The notes beneath the pieces are model-generated. The model was not told the origin of the DNA. It ran no database searches and saw only the letters and a list, made by a program, of their open reading frames with translations. DNA of 64,000 nt from an uncultured Collinsella sp. Lineage in GTDB: Bacteria > Actinomycetota > Coriobacteriia > Coriobacteriales > Coriobacteriaceae. Positions within the stretch are counted from its first letter, which is position 1, and each line of letters starts with the position of its first letter. Shown piece by piece: positions 8,898-17,914 of this stretch. The stretch covers positions 9,073 through 73,072 of the forward strand of contig UQHV01000013.1 in the NCBI GenBank assembly GCA_900540895.1. The letters are read 5' to 3'. Position numbers and translations under genes: made by a program.

Positions 8898-9568
8898 TCG
8901 CTATCCTCCATAACGTAACCCTCTCCAATCCGATTGCGAATCGGGTCGTATCCCAAAGCGCTGCGCAACTTTTTTCGGAGCGACGAGATGTGAACGCGGG
9001 TTGCGTTGCTAAAGCTGTTCACGCTGCTATCCCAAACGTGCTCTATAAGCTCCTCTTGGCTTACCGGTCGCCCCTGATTAAGCATCAGGTATTCCAAGAT
9101 TCCCGTTTCCTTGCGCGTAAGAGATAAAGCCTCGCTGTCCACGGAAGCGATGCGCGCCTTGGTGTCAAAGCGGAGCTTTCCGCAGGTTAAAACTATGTCG
9201 CTTTGTGTAAAGCGTCTGAGGGTAAGGCTGCGAATCCTTGCCGCAAGCTCGTCCAGATGAAACGGCTTGGTGAGGTAATCGTTGGCGCCGGCATCGAGTC
9301 CGGCGACTTTATCGGATACTCCGCCACGTGCGGACAGAATCAGTACCTTGGTCTCGCAGTCAGTTTTCCTAAGTTCCCTGAGTACGGTCATGCCGTCGAT
9401 GCGGGGAAGGTTGAGGTCGAGTACCACGAGGTCGAAGGCCTCAACGTCCAGTAGGTCGAGCGCCTCCTGTCCGTCGTGACAGCAGTCGACGCTGTACGCC
9501 AAGTTTCGCAAGCTGCGCGCGATTGCATCGCACAGTGCTCGCTCGTCTTCGACGATCAAAATACGCAT
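8894..9568 (-). CDS. OmpR/PhoB-family response regulator
   Basis: 224 residues: an N-terminal receiver (acidic pair near residues 8-9, phospho-acceptor Asp in VVLDLNLPR near 51, conserved Lys in NDYLTKPF) and a C-terminal winged helix ending with VHISSLRKKLR. ATG 9568 is preferred over 9586 because AAGGAG lies 6-7 nt upstream and the protein then starts MRILIVEDE. It is the cognate regulator of the downstream kinase. Its start faces the CXXC peptide gene across 90 bp, so it probably binds there (inference). Confidence 0.93.
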   Translation of the reverse strand: MRILIVEDERALCDAIARSLRNLAYSVDCCHDGQEALDLLDVEAFDLVVLDLNLPRIDGMTVLRELRKTDCETKVLILSARGGVSDKVAGLDAGANDYLTKPFHLDELAARIRSLTLRRFTQSDIVLTCGKLRFDTKARIASVDSEALSLTRKETGILEYLMLNQGRPVSQEELIEHVWDSSVNSFSNATRVHISSLRKKLRSALGYDPIRNRIGEGYVMEDSE

Positions 9569-9658
9569 AACAGTCTCCTTGCACATTTCAAATCGCGCTT
9601 AACACGGATTTTATAGCCGATATGGTCCAATGGTCGCGTAACGAAAGGAGTGGTCGAG

Positions 9659-9805
9659 TTGTTCAAAGCGGTAAAACCCGTGGTACAGGTCGCTTTGTTG
9701 ATCGTCGGAATCACCATGGTGTGCTTTGGTGTTATGCGTGGCGAGGCGGATGCCGTGCTGGCCAAAGCGATTAGGCTGTGCTTGGAGTGTATCGGAATTG
9801 GATAA
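9659..9805 (+). CDS. CD1871A-type CXXC membrane micropeptide (48 aa, TTG start)
   Basis: A 48-residue peptide with one membrane helix (VVQVALLIVGITMVCFGVM), then a short soluble part and the C-terminal motif CLECIGIG. The order 'helix, MRGE, KAI, CLECIGIG' matches the CD1871A family of CXXC peptides, a known small family of unknown function. The start is TTG 9659, with AAAGGAG 8 nt upstream; GTG 9650 overlaps that Shine-Dalgarno. Its stop overlaps the start of the polyferredoxin gene, so they are coupled. The CXXC probably faces one side of the membrane and exchanges thiols or binds metal (inference). Confidence 0.85.
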   Translation: MFKAVKPVVQVALLIVGITMVCFGVMRGEADAVLAKAIRLCLECIGIG

Positions 9806-10700
9806 AAGAGAAAACACTGCGTCGCATGTTTTGGCCCGATTTCGCGGATTCATTCAGGCGGCGGCGACGCTCGTCACCAACATTCACCTGCCAAACTTTG
9901 CCAAAGGCGGCATCTATCAGGGCGCGGGAAAAACAGTCTGCGTACCCGGGCTTAACTGCTATTCGTGCCCCGCGGCATCGGGTGCGTGCCCCATCGGGTC
10001 GTTCCAGTCGGTAGTAGGTTCATCCAAGTTCAACTTTTCTTACTATGTTACCGGTGCGCTCATTTTGCTCGGCGTGCTGCTGGGACGCTTTGTATGCGGC
10101 TTTCTGTGCCCGTTTGGCTGGCTGCAGGAGCTGCTTCACAAGATTCCCGGCAAAAAGCTTTCGACAAAAAGGCTCAAGGCGCTTACGTACATCAAGTACG
10201 TCGTGCTGCTGTTTGCCGTGGTGCTGCTGCCCGTCTTGGTGATTAACGACGTGGGCATGGGCGACCCGTTCTTTTGTAAGTACATCTGTCCGCAGGGCGT
10301 GCTCGAGGGCGCCATTCCGCTGGCCATTGCCAATGCCGGCATTCGATCTGCGTTGGGACAGCTCTTTACTTGGAAACTTGTCGTTCTCATTGCCGTGGTA
10401 GTGCTGAGCGTTTTGTTCTATCGCCCCTTCTGCAAATGGATTTGCCCGCTCGGCGCATTCTATGCGCTCATGAATAAGGTGTCCTTGTTGGGGATTCAGG
10501 TCGACGCGTGCAAATGCGTCTCGTGCGGCAAGTGTTCAAGGGTTTGTCAGATGGACGTTGATGTGGTCCGGGCGCCCAATCATGCCGAATGTATCCGGTG
10601 CGGAAAGTGCATCGGGGCCTGTCCCGTCGATGCCATCAGCTATCGCTATGGCCTGGATGTGTCGGCGGAAAAGCTCCCCTTGACCGCCGATAAAAAGTAA
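9798..10700 (+). CDS. 4Fe-4S membrane polyferredoxin, NapH/NosR/CcoG-like
   Basis: 300 residues with about five membrane helices. Cys motifs are CVPGLNCYSCPAASGAC near the start, CGFLCPFGW, CKYICP and CKWICPLGA at membrane faces, and two C-terminal ferredoxin motifs, CVSCGKCSRVC and CIRCGKCIGACP. Family members carry electrons across or along the membrane to extracytoplasmic reductases. The start is placed at TTG 9798 (GGAG 10 nt upstream), overlapping the peptide gene by 8 bp; the frame is open to 9726 but that would overlap much of the peptide gene. It is followed 29 bp later by a TlpA-like lipoprotein gene, suggesting electron supply for extracytoplasmic disulfide reduction (inference). 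Confidence 0.88.
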   Translation: MDKRENTASHVLARFRGFIQAAATLVTNIHLPNFAKGGIYQGAGKTVCVPGLNCYSCPAASGACPIGSFQSVVGSSKFNFSYYVTGALILLGVLLGRFVCGFLCPFGWLQELLHKIPGKKLSTKRLKALTYIKYVVLLFAVVLLPVLVINDVGMGDPFFCKYICPQGVLEGAIPLAIANAGIRSALGQLFTWKLVVLIAVVVLSVLFYRPFCKWICPLGAFYALMNKVSLLGIQVDACKCVSCGKCSRVCQMDVDVVRAPNHAECIRCGKCIGACPVDAISYRYGLDVSAEKLPLTADKK

Positions 10701-10729
10701 ACAAGCTTCGACAAAACGGAGGAATGACC

Positions 10730-11701
10730 ATGAAGCTTTCTAAGATTGCGGCCCTGTTTATGGTGCCGGTATTGGCCTTGTGCCTTGTGGCATGTTCGGC
10801 GCCCGGTGGCAATGCGAGCGAATCTGCGAGCTCCGATCCTAAGATCGCAGAACTCACTGCGCAGAAGCCGACCAATGCCGACGAGGCCGCCGAGCTGTAT
10901 GCGAAGCTCATGCAGAAGGAGAACGAGATCTTTTCGAGTGATAACGCGCTGTGGGAAAAGGTATTCAATGCGGCAAATAAAGACTCGGCAATGATTGAGG
11001 ACGGCAGCAATTACGGCGATTTCCTGCTCAAGACCATCGACGGTGCCAAGGATGAGTTCACGGCGGATGAGCTTAAGACACTCAAGGCCGGTGCACAGCA
11101 GATTAAGGAGATCGAGGACAAGCTCGAGAGCCTGGAGAAGGAGTTCCCCGGCTGTGGAAGCACGCCGAGTGCAGGCGAGAGCGTCGACGCTTCGACCGCT
11201 GGCATGACGACTGGTGCCAATGCTTCGAGCGAGGCGACGAAGTTCCCCAGCTTTACGGGCAAGGACCTGGATGGCAACGACGTGAACAGCGACGAGCTGT
11301 TCTCTAAGAACAAGGTCACCGTCATGAACTTCTGGTTCACTACTTGCAAGCCGTGCGTGGGCGAGCTGGGCGATCTTGAGAAACTGAATAAGGAGCTTGC
11401 CAAGAAGGGCGGCCAGGTCGTGGGCGTCAATTCCTTTACGCTCGATGGCAACAAGGGCGAGATTGCAGATGCCAAGGACGTGCTGAGCAAGAAGGGCGTG
11501 ACATATAAGAACATCTGGTTCAAGTCGGATAGCGAGGCCGGTAAGTTTACGTCAAATTTGTTCTCGTTCCCGACAACGTATGTCATCGATCAGAATGGCA
11601 ACATCGTAGGGGATCCAATCGTGGGAGCCATTAGCTCCGCCGAGCAGCGCGCAGCGCTCGACAAGCTTATCGACCAGGCGATTGCGAATAGCGAGCAGTA
11701 A
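10730..11701 (+). CDS. TlpA/ResA-like thioredoxin-fold lipoprotein
   Basis: 323 residues. The N-terminus is a lipoprotein signal with lipobox LVAC. Next comes an alpha-helical, Lys/Glu-rich region (about 35-150) and a C-terminal thioredoxin fold with FWFTTCKPCVGEL (CXXC near 206-209) and the cis-Pro region SFPTTYVID. It is anchored outside the membrane and reduces or exchanges disulfides. ATG 10730 is preferred over 10724 because CGGAGGA ends 6 nt before it. It is the third gene of the peptide/polyferredoxin/TlpA transcript, and the terminator at 11781 closes the unit. The helical insert is not usual for ResA. Confidence 0.88.
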   Translation: MKLSKIAALFMVPVLALCLVACSAPGGNASESASSDPKIAELTAQKPTNADEAAELYAKLMQKENEIFSSDNALWEKVFNAANKDSAMIEDGSNYGDFLLKTIDGAKDEFTADELKTLKAGAQQIKEIEDKLESLEKEFPGCGSTPSAGESVDASTAGMTTGANASSEATKFPSFTGKDLDGNDVNSDELFSKNKVTVMNFWFTTCKPCVGELGDLEKLNKELAKKGGQVVGVNSFTLDGNKGEIADAKDVLSKKGVTYKNIWFKSDSEAGKFTSNLFSFPTTYVIDQNGNIVGDPIVGAISSAEQRAALDKLIDQAIANSEQ

Positions 11702-11780
11702 AAAACGCGTAAAGCATCGCGAGGATCGTGTGTCGCTGTGCGGAGTGGTCCGCTGCCTTTCAAGACAAGCTTCACCATAT

Positions 11781-11808
11781 AGAGGTCCCGCTCGGGACCT
11801 CTTATTTT
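11781..11808 (+). terminator. Rho-independent terminator of the redox cassette
   Basis: AGAGGTCCCG (11781-11790) and CGGGACCTCT (11793-11802) form a 10-bp stem with a 2-nt loop, followed by TATTTT. Confidence 0.85.
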
Positions 11809-11955
11809 AGGCGCCGTCCCGTTCGTTTTTTGATGCGGTTCCCTACATTCCTCACTGGCGCCGGCAAAAAATGGGGATAGAGTAGGACAAACGCGTCGAA
11901 TCCGAACGGCGGGGGAGAGCGGGCGAGGGCGCCCGCGCGGGAGAGGTTGCCGTCC

Positions 11956-14900
11956 ATGCTGGAGCTCAAGGATATTTGCAAAAGGTACGTCACGCAGTCG
12001 TTTACGCAGGTGGCGCTCGATAACGTGAGCTTGGCGTTTCGCGACAACGAGTTCGTGGCCATTCTGGGCCCTTCGGGCTCGGGCAAAACTACGATGCTCA
12101 ACGTCATTGGCGGACTCGATCATTTTGACTCGGGCGATCTGCTCATCGACGGTATTTCGACCAAGGACTTCCGCGACCGCGATTGGGACGCCTACCGCAA
12201 CAACCGCATCGGCTTTGTGTTCCAGAGCTATAACCTTATTCCGCATCAGACCATCTTGGAAAACGTGGAGCTGGCGCTCACGCTCACGGGCGTTGGCCAT
12301 GCCGAGCGTCGCCAGCGTGCGCGCGAGGCGCTTGAGGCAGTTGGTCTGGGCGAGCATGTGAACAAGCGTCCGAGCCAGCTTTCGGGCGGACAGATGCAGC
12401 GCGTGGCCATCGCCCGCGCCCTGATAAATGATCCTGAGATCGTTCTTGCCGACGAGCCGACCGGCGCTTTGGATTCAACGACATCCGTACAGGTCATGGA
12501 CCTGCTCAAGGACGTGGCGCGCGACCGCCTGGTCATCATGGTCACGCACAATCCCGAGCTGGCGTACCAATATGCCACGCGCATCGTCAATCTGGCGGAC
12601 GGCAAGATCACCGACGATTCCGATCCCTTCGATGCTGCCAAGGCCGCGCGCCGCGAGGCCAAGCCTACGCGCAAAACCTCGATGAGCTTTGTGACGGCGC
12701 TGGGGCTTTCTGCCCGAAACCTGATGACCAAGAAGGGCCGCACGGCCATGACTGCCTTTGCGGGCTCGATTGGCATTATCGGTATTGCGGCTATCCTGGC
12801 GCTCTCCAATGGCGTAAACGGCTACATCAAAAAGGTCGAGGAGGATACGCTCTCGAGCTACCCGCTCACCATTTCCAAGCAGGATTACGACCTGTCGTCC
12901 ATGATGGGCGGACAGGGGGCTGCGGATGATGACTCGCCTGAAAACGTGGATTCGTCCGACGGCGGCGCCGGCGGCAAGGCTCAGGGAACCGATAAGATTC
13001 CCGTGGTCACGGCCGTAAAGGATATGTTCGCAAGTGTCAAATCTAACGATATGACGAGCTTTAAGGCATGGCTCGATGCCGGTGGCGACGGCATCGATAA
13101 AGAGGTCAACGCCATTCAGTACGGCTACGGTATATCGCCGGTTGTCTATCGTGCCGGCAAGGGCGATGAGAAGCCTGTCCGGCTGGTGCCCAACGCCATG
13201 ACCGAGGCCATGAGCGGAGGCGCGAGCTCGGCGGCGACGGTGAGCATGGAATCCATGGGAACCTCGGTCTTTAACGAGATGATTGACGACCAGAGTCTGC
13301 TCGACAGCCAGTACGATGTTGTCGCCGGTCATTGGCCCACGTCTGCCAACGAAGCCGTAATGGTGCTTTCGAGCCGCGGCACGGTGGGCGATTACACGCT
13401 CTACAGCATCGGTGCGCTGGATATCGATGAGCTCAACGATCTGGTTAACAGCGCCATGGCGGCTGACGGTGGGGTCGAAGCGTCCGAGACCGGCGCCTAC
13501 TTTACCTACGACGATGCGCTGTCTACCACGTTTAAGGTGTTGTCGCCGGCCGATGCCTATCGCAAAAACGAAGAGACTGGCATGTGGACTGACATGTCTG
13601 GCGACGCCGACTTTATGGCAGCCAAGGTTGCCGACGGTATCGACGTGCACATTGTGGGCGTGGTGCGACCTAACGAGACAGCCAATGCGAGCGCGTTGTC
13701 CCCGGGCATTGCCTATACGCATGCGCTGACTCGCCAGCTTATGGAGCGCGCCGCCGATTCGCAGATTGTGCAAGAACAGCTTGCCCATCCCGAGACGGAT
13801 GTCTTTACGGGCAAGTCTTTCGATGAACTGCAGGGCGAGGCCAAACAAGGAGTTGATCTAGGCAGCATGTTCAGTGTGGACGAGGCAGCGCTGAAGAGCG
13901 CGTTCTCGTTCGATGCATCTGCGCTCTCGGGTGTTGCCGGCGGTATGGACCTTTCTGGTATCGACTTATCCGGGCTGGACATTGACCTTTCGGGCGTTGG
14001 GAAGGACATCGATTTCAGCGACATTATGGCCAAAGCGCCGGCACCAGATTTCTCGGGCATCTTTGACGGCCTGGAACTCACACCCGAGCAAATGCAGCAG
14101 GTGGGAACGCTTGCCAACCAGCTGTTTGAGGGATTTTTGCAGTCGGAGCAGTTTAAGGCGTTGTCGCCCGAGGATCTTAAGGACGCGTCGAAGCTCGCCG
14201 CCGCGTTCTCGACGTATCTTGAGAATGATGCTGCGGCCCAGCAAATCCTAGTCCAGCTCAAAGCGCTCGGCGGCGATGCCCTGGCCGAGCGCCTGCAGCA
14301 GGCGATGACCGACTATGTGCAAAAGCAGCTGGCTCCGTATCTGCAGCAGGCTATGGACCAGGTGATGAAGGCAATCAGCGAGCAGATAGCGTCGACGGTA
14401 TCGTCCCAGCTCAAGGCGGGCGCAGCGGGGCTTATGGACCAGATGGCGACGCAGATGTCGTCGAGTTTTGCTAGCCTGGCGAGCGCTATGCGTGTGGATG
14501 CGAGCGCCTTTGCTCGTGCCATCCATTTCAACATGGACGCCGAGGATCTGAGTTCGCTCATGATGAGTTACGCCAAGGCGTCGAAGCTCACCTACGACAA
14601 CAATCTGACCACGTTGGGCTACGCGGATGAAGCGGACCCCATCTCGGTCAAGATTTTCCCGCGTGACTTTGAGGCCAAGGAGCGCGTACTCGACCATATC
14701 GATGCGTACAACAAGCAGGTCAAAGCCGCCGGCCACGACGAGCAGGCAATCTCGTACACCGACTACATGGGCATCATCATGGGCTCGGTGACTGATATCG
14801 TGAATACCATCAGCTTGGTGCTCATCGCGTTCGTGAGCATCAGCCTGGTGGTGAGCTCCATCATGATCGGCATCATCACCTACATCAGCGTACTGGAGCG

Positions 14901-15210
14901 CAAGAAGGAGATTGGCATTCTGCGCGCGATCGGCGCATCGAAGCGCAACGTGGCCAACGTATTTAACGCCGAGACGTTTATCGAAGGTCTCATTGCCGGC
15001 GTCTTTGCTATTGTCGTCGTGGTGGCCGTGAGCTTCCCGGTCAATGCCTGGGCGCTTGCGGCCAAACAGGTCCCCAACCTGATGAGCCTGCCCGTGCAGG
15101 ATGCGCTGATACTCATCGCAATTTCGGTGCTGCTGACGGTCGTTGCTGGCCTGCTGCCGGCCCGCAGCGCATCCAAGAAGGACCCTGTCGAAGCCCTGCG
15201 CTCCGAATAA
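11956..15210 (+). CDS. MacB-like ABC transporter, ATPase and permease fused
   Basis: 1084 residues. The ATPase (1-225) has GPSGSGKTT, LSGGQMQR and VLADEPTGALD. After a linker, one membrane helix (about 271-290) leads to a very large extracytoplasmic region and three C-terminal helices (about 948-1072) of the FtsX/MacB type, typical of type VII mechanotransmission ABC proteins that act on envelope substrates rather than translocating them. The extracytoplasmic region contains an unusual DLSG-type repeat (SGIDLSGLDIDLSG near residue 675) and long Gln/Ala-rich helices. ATG 11956 is preferred to TTG 11947 because of Shine-Dalgarno GGAGAGG. It stands alone; lipid, peptide or drug export cannot be separated. 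Confidence 0.9.
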   Translation: MLELKDICKRYVTQSFTQVALDNVSLAFRDNEFVAILGPSGSGKTTMLNVIGGLDHFDSGDLLIDGISTKDFRDRDWDAYRNNRIGFVFQSYNLIPHQTILENVELALTLTGVGHAERRQRAREALEAVGLGEHVNKRPSQLSGGQMQRVAIARALINDPEIVLADEPTGALDSTTSVQVMDLLKDVARDRLVIMVTHNPELAYQYATRIVNLADGKITDDSDPFDAAKAARREAKPTRKTSMSFVTALGLSARNLMTKKGRTAMTAFAGSIGIIGIAAILALSNGVNGYIKKVEEDTLSSYPLTISKQDYDLSSMMGGQGAADDDSPENVDSSDGGAGGKAQGTDKIPVVTAVKDMFASVKSNDMTSFKAWLDAGGDGIDKEVNAIQYGYGISPVVYRAGKGDEKPVRLVPNAMTEAMSGGASSAATVSMESMGTSVFNEMIDDQSLLDSQYDVVAGHWPTSANEAVMVLSSRGTVGDYTLYSIGALDIDELNDLVNSAMAADGGVEASETGAYFTYDDALSTTFKVLSPADAYRKNEETGMWTDMSGDADFMAAKVADGIDVHIVGVVRPNETANASALSPGIAYTHALTRQLMERAADSQIVQEQLAHPETDVFTGKSFDELQGEAKQGVDLGSMFSVDEAALKSAFSFDASALSGVAGGMDLSGIDLSGLDIDLSGVGKDIDFSDIMAKAPAPDFSGIFDGLELTPEQMQQVGTLANQLFEGFLQSEQFKALSPEDLKDASKLAAAFSTYLENDAAAQQILVQLKALGGDALAERLQQAMTDYVQKQLAPYLQQAMDQVMKAISEQIASTVSSQLKAGAAGLMDQMATQMSSSFASLASAMRVDASAFARAIHFNMDAEDLSSLMMSYAKASKLTYDNNLTTLGYADEADPISVKIFPRDFEAKERVLDHIDAYNKQVKAAGHDEQAISYTDYMGIIMGSVTDIVNTISLVLIAFVSISLVVSSIMIGIITYISVLERKKEIGILRAIGASKRNVANVFNAETFIEGLIAGVFAIVVVVAVSFPVNAWALAAKQVPNLMSLPVQDALILIAISVLLTVVAGLLPARSASKKDPVEALRSE

Positions 15211-15240
15211 TGTGACAAAGGGACAGTTCCTTTGTCACAT
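15210..15240. repeat. Palindromic repeat, AAAGGGACAG family (copy 1)
   Basis: ATGTGACAAAGG (15210-15221) and CCTTTGTCACAT (15229-15240) form a perfect 12-bp stem with loop GACAGTT. It begins on the last base of the ABC gene stop codon and can fold at the 3' end of that mRNA. Related copies are at 16843, 50231 and 51487, with half a copy near 46515. Confidence 0.85.
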
Positions 15241-15256
15241 TGAGCGGCTTGTGAAT

Positions 15257-15440
15257 TCGAGGTCTAATACTTTTCCGACAAGTGAACGAGTCAAAATGGA
15301 CCCCCGAAGTATCGACACTTTTGAGATGCAATTTCCTGCGGTTTTGATCGTTGAATCCTGCGGTTTTGGCGTCAGAAAATGTCGATGCTTCGGGGGTTCA
15401 AAAACGGTCGTTCACTTCTTGGAAAAGTATTAGACCTCGA
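15257..15440. repeat. 184-bp long-palindrome element, copy A
   Basis: The outer 20 nt at each end are perfectly complementary (TCGAGGTCTAATACTTTTCC at the left). A 10-bp stem around AAGTGAACGA follows, then an inner 18-nt stem with one mismatch (15300-15317 with 15380-15397). The loop holds two direct copies of TCCTGCGGTTTTG (15334-15346 and 15356-15368). A homologue in opposite orientation lies at 30353-30538. The element fills most of the gap between the ABC gene and the convergent membrane protein gene; no ordinary gene is visible in it. Confidence 0.85.
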
Positions 15441-15482
15441 GATATAGACGATGTTCGCGAGCGGCAATAAGAGCGTAAGCCT

Positions 15483-16616
15483 TTAGTTCTTCTTTGCAGA
15501 GAGCATGAGCCTAATTTCCGGATGGGTGTATTCGTCGAACTCTTCTTTGGGCTCGGTGTCAAAGGTGTAGTACGACCTGATGGATTCGCCCTCCGTCTTG
15601 ATGCTGATTTCTTCATATAGGGAGCCGGCTAAAAATGTCTGCTTAAATTCATCCGACAGGCTGCACGGCGTGAGGAGGCCCGGTGTGGCAACGGAAACGT
15701 CCAGCCCATTGAGCGGGGCACAGAGCGTCGCGATATCCTGCTCGGCGCGGGCGAGGTCGTCTGCAAGGCTTGCCTCGGGGTCGATCTGACTGACGTAATC
15801 GACGTCCGTGAGCATGCCGTCTGCATCAAAAGAAAGGTAGACATAGGCAGCTTGAGCGCCAAGGTCATTGTCGCGCAGATAGCCGATAATGCGGTAGCCG
15901 TAGTCGTGATACGACTCGTATGGGTCGTCTGCCGCGACGCGTTCGCACACGGGCTCCAAGGCATCTTGCGCGATGGCGAGCTGCTCGGCGGCTGCAGCCT
16001 TTCTTGCCTGAAGCTCGTTATTTCCCTGGACAAACTGCGGGATGTAGACGCCAAGCAGCACAATGGCGGGCACTGCGATGAGCACGATAATCTGTTTCTT
16101 GGCGCTCGGAATCACAACGCCGTATGCGGCCGCCATGGCCTCGGCATTGCTCGAGGTTTCGGCCAGCACGTCTGCCGCCGTGGCGACTGCCCCTACGGCG
16201 CCGGCGACCTCCGCGGCGCCGCCCAGGTTGCGCGCGAGATCGTTATCACTGTTCTTGAGCAGGTGGCCGGCAGCTTGCGTGGCGAGCACACCGGCGACCT
16301 CCGCGGAGCGGTCTTTGTTGGTCTGGGCCACCGCAAGCCTGCCCTGCAGCTCCTTCCACTGTTTGCCCTGCATTCCAAAGCGCGGCGCAAGAGCGCAATA
16401 GCAAAAGATGGCGAGTTCGATTGCGGTGAGTGCGATGGCGGTATATATGCCCGCGGGTTGGAATTCCTTTTGATGGAACGCGATATCGTTGATCATTTGG
16501 AGCGGCAACATCAATAGGCATGCTACGAACGACATGACGAGTGCGGTCGCTGCGATTTTGGGGTATGTGCAGTACCGCTGGATGCGTTTCTTTTCTTGCT
16601 CGGTGAGCTGCTGCAT
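15483..16616 (-). CDS. Membrane protein of unknown function with extracytoplasmic C-domain
   Basis: 377 residues. Helices lie at about 22-44 and 58-77, an Ala/Gly-rich amphipathic stretch at about 105-165 contains repeated GVLAT/GAVATAADV-type segments, and a third helix follows near 175-195. After it comes an acidic domain of about 190 residues rich in Asp, Tyr and Ser. I do not recognise the family. The start is uncertain: ATG 16616 has GAGG 4 nt upstream, and a GTG at 16658 would add 14 residues. It is convergent with the ABC transporter gene and flanked by palindromic repeats. Confidence 0.65.
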   Translation of the reverse strand: MQQLTEQEKKRIQRYCTYPKIAATALVMSFVACLLMLPLQMINDIAFHQKEFQPAGIYTAIALTAIELAIFCYCALAPRFGMQGKQWKELQGRLAVAQTNKDRSAEVAGVLATQAAGHLLKNSDNDLARNLGGAAEVAGAVGAVATAADVLAETSSNAEAMAAAYGVVIPSAKKQIIVLIAVPAIVLLGVYIPQFVQGNNELQARKAAAAEQLAIAQDALEPVCERVAADDPYESYHDYGYRIIGYLRDNDLGAQAAYVYLSFDADGMLTDVDYVSQIDPEASLADDLARAEQDIATLCAPLNGLDVSVATPGLLTPCSLSDEFKQTFLAGSLYEEISIKTEGESIRSYYTFDTEPKEEFDEYTHPEIRLMLSAKKN

Positions 16617-16842
16617 GGGGCCTCGACTCTCATCGTTTTTCGGGGGCGATGCGCACACGCTCTTGAGTATAGATGAGTGGAGGATGTCTGTTGTTCATAC
16701 ATGGCGGTCAACAGCGTGCTGTTGGTGCTCGCTTGATCGTGGGCGCCATTCACCTTCGTTGCACAGCGACGACTGGTTGGCTGGTTGGCGTCAAGTAACC
16801 GCCTCCGCCTTGTGGGCCGCCTCAAGGACAAGGCATAATGCA

Positions 16843-16873
16843 TGTGACAAAGGGGCAGTCCCTTTGCCGCATT
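16843..16873. repeat. Palindromic repeat, AAAGGGACAG family (copy 2)
   Basis: ATGTGACAAAGG (16843-16854) pairs imperfectly with CCTTTGCCGCAT (16862-16873): one wobble and one mismatch. It ends 13 bp before the dihydrouridine synthase ATG, and a possible -10 box (CATAAT) lies just upstream, so it may form a hairpin in the 5' leader. Confidence 0.7.
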
Positions 16874-16886
16874 GATCTGAGAGTAG

Positions 16887-17846
16887 ATGTTGATGATTCT
16901 ATCGTTGGCCCCCATGGAGGGGATTACCGGGCATGTGTTCCGTCGCGTGCATGCGGAGTGCTTCGGCGCACTCGATTGCTATTACACGCCGTTTTTGCCG
17001 CCGCCGCGGGTGGGCAACCGCTTTGGCGGCAAGGCGTTTAAGGAAATCGATCCTGCCAATAACCAGGGGCTTAACGTAGTGCCTCAGCTGATGTCCAAGA
17101 ACGCGGACGAGTTTGTGTGGGCGGCACAGGTGCTCGCCGACATGGGCTACCGCGAGGTCAATCTCAACTTGGGTTGCCCTTCGGGAACGGTTGTCGCCAA
17201 GGGCAAGGGCTCGGGTTTCTTGCGCAATCTCGACGAGCTCGAGGCGTTCTTAAGCGATGTGTGCGAGCGGTCGCCGTTGCCGGTGTCGGTAAAGACCAGG
17301 CTGGGCCTGGAGAATGACGACGAATACGAGCGCGTGCTCGATCTGTATTGCCGCATGCCGCTGGCGGAGCTGATTGTGCACCCGCGCGTGCAAAAGGACC
17401 GCTATACGGGCTCGCCGCGCAAAGAGTTTTATGGCGAGACGTTGGAGCGGGCACCGTTTCCCGTGGCATACAACGGCGACATTTTTGATCTTGAGGACAT
17501 GGATGCGCTGGTGGAGGCCTATCCCGGTACACGCCATGTGATGCTGGGGCGCGGCCTGCTCGCGAATCCCGCTCTGGCCCGTATGGTCAACGGCGGCCCT
17601 GCTGCCACGGCAGCCGAGCTGCAGCGCTTCCACGACACGTTGTTCGCGGCCTATGCAGAAGAGATTGGCGGCAACGCGGTCTTTCGCATGAAGGAGTGGT
17701 GGTTCTACGCCAAGTGCGCCTTCGCTGACCCCGCTACCGTTCACAAGCTCGTGCGTAAGACCAAAAAGGTCGACGAATACCGCGCCGCCGTCGAGCGGGT
17801 CTTTCGCGAGCAGCCACTCGCACCCATAGCTCGCTTCCGCGGCTAG
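16887..17846 (+). CDS. tRNA-dihydrouridine synthase (Dus family)
   Basis: 319 residues, an FMN TIM-barrel enzyme that reduces uridines in the tRNA D-loop. Motifs are LAPMEGITGHVFR at the N-terminus, LNLGCPSGTVVAKGKGSGFL with the catalytic Cys, SVKTRLG, IVHPRVQKDRYTG and a helical C-terminal tRNA-binding domain. Length is normal for the family. ATG codons at 16887 and 16893 are both possible. The gene is monocistronic, with palindromic repeats on both sides (16843 and 17852), and I cannot assign the exact Dus subfamily. Confidence 0.9.
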   Translation: MLMILSLAPMEGITGHVFRRVHAECFGALDCYYTPFLPPPRVGNRFGGKAFKEIDPANNQGLNVVPQLMSKNADEFVWAAQVLADMGYREVNLNLGCPSGTVVAKGKGSGFLRNLDELEAFLSDVCERSPLPVSVKTRLGLENDDEYERVLDLYCRMPLAELIVHPRVQKDRYTGSPRKEFYGETLERAPFPVAYNGDIFDLEDMDALVEAYPGTRHVMLGRGLLANPALARMVNGGPAATAAELQRFHDTLFAAYAEEIGGNAVFRMKEWWFYAKCAFADPATVHKLVRKTKKVDEYRAAVERVFREQPLAPIARFRG

Positions 17847-17851
17847 TTAGA

Positions 17852-17899
17852 CATCGGGGACGTTCTTTAGCGACTAGTCATTTAAGAACGTCCCCGATG
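17852..17899. repeat. Palindromic repeat, GGGGACGTTCTT family (copy 1)
   Basis: CATCGGGGACGTTCTT (17852-17867) and AAGAACGTCCCCGATG (17884-17899) form a perfect 16-bp stem around a loop containing ACTAGT. It starts 5 bp after the dihydrouridine synthase stop and can act as its terminator hairpin. Related copies are at 25934 and about 40710. Confidence 0.85.
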
Positions 17900-17914
17900 A
17901 CTACCCGCAAAAAC

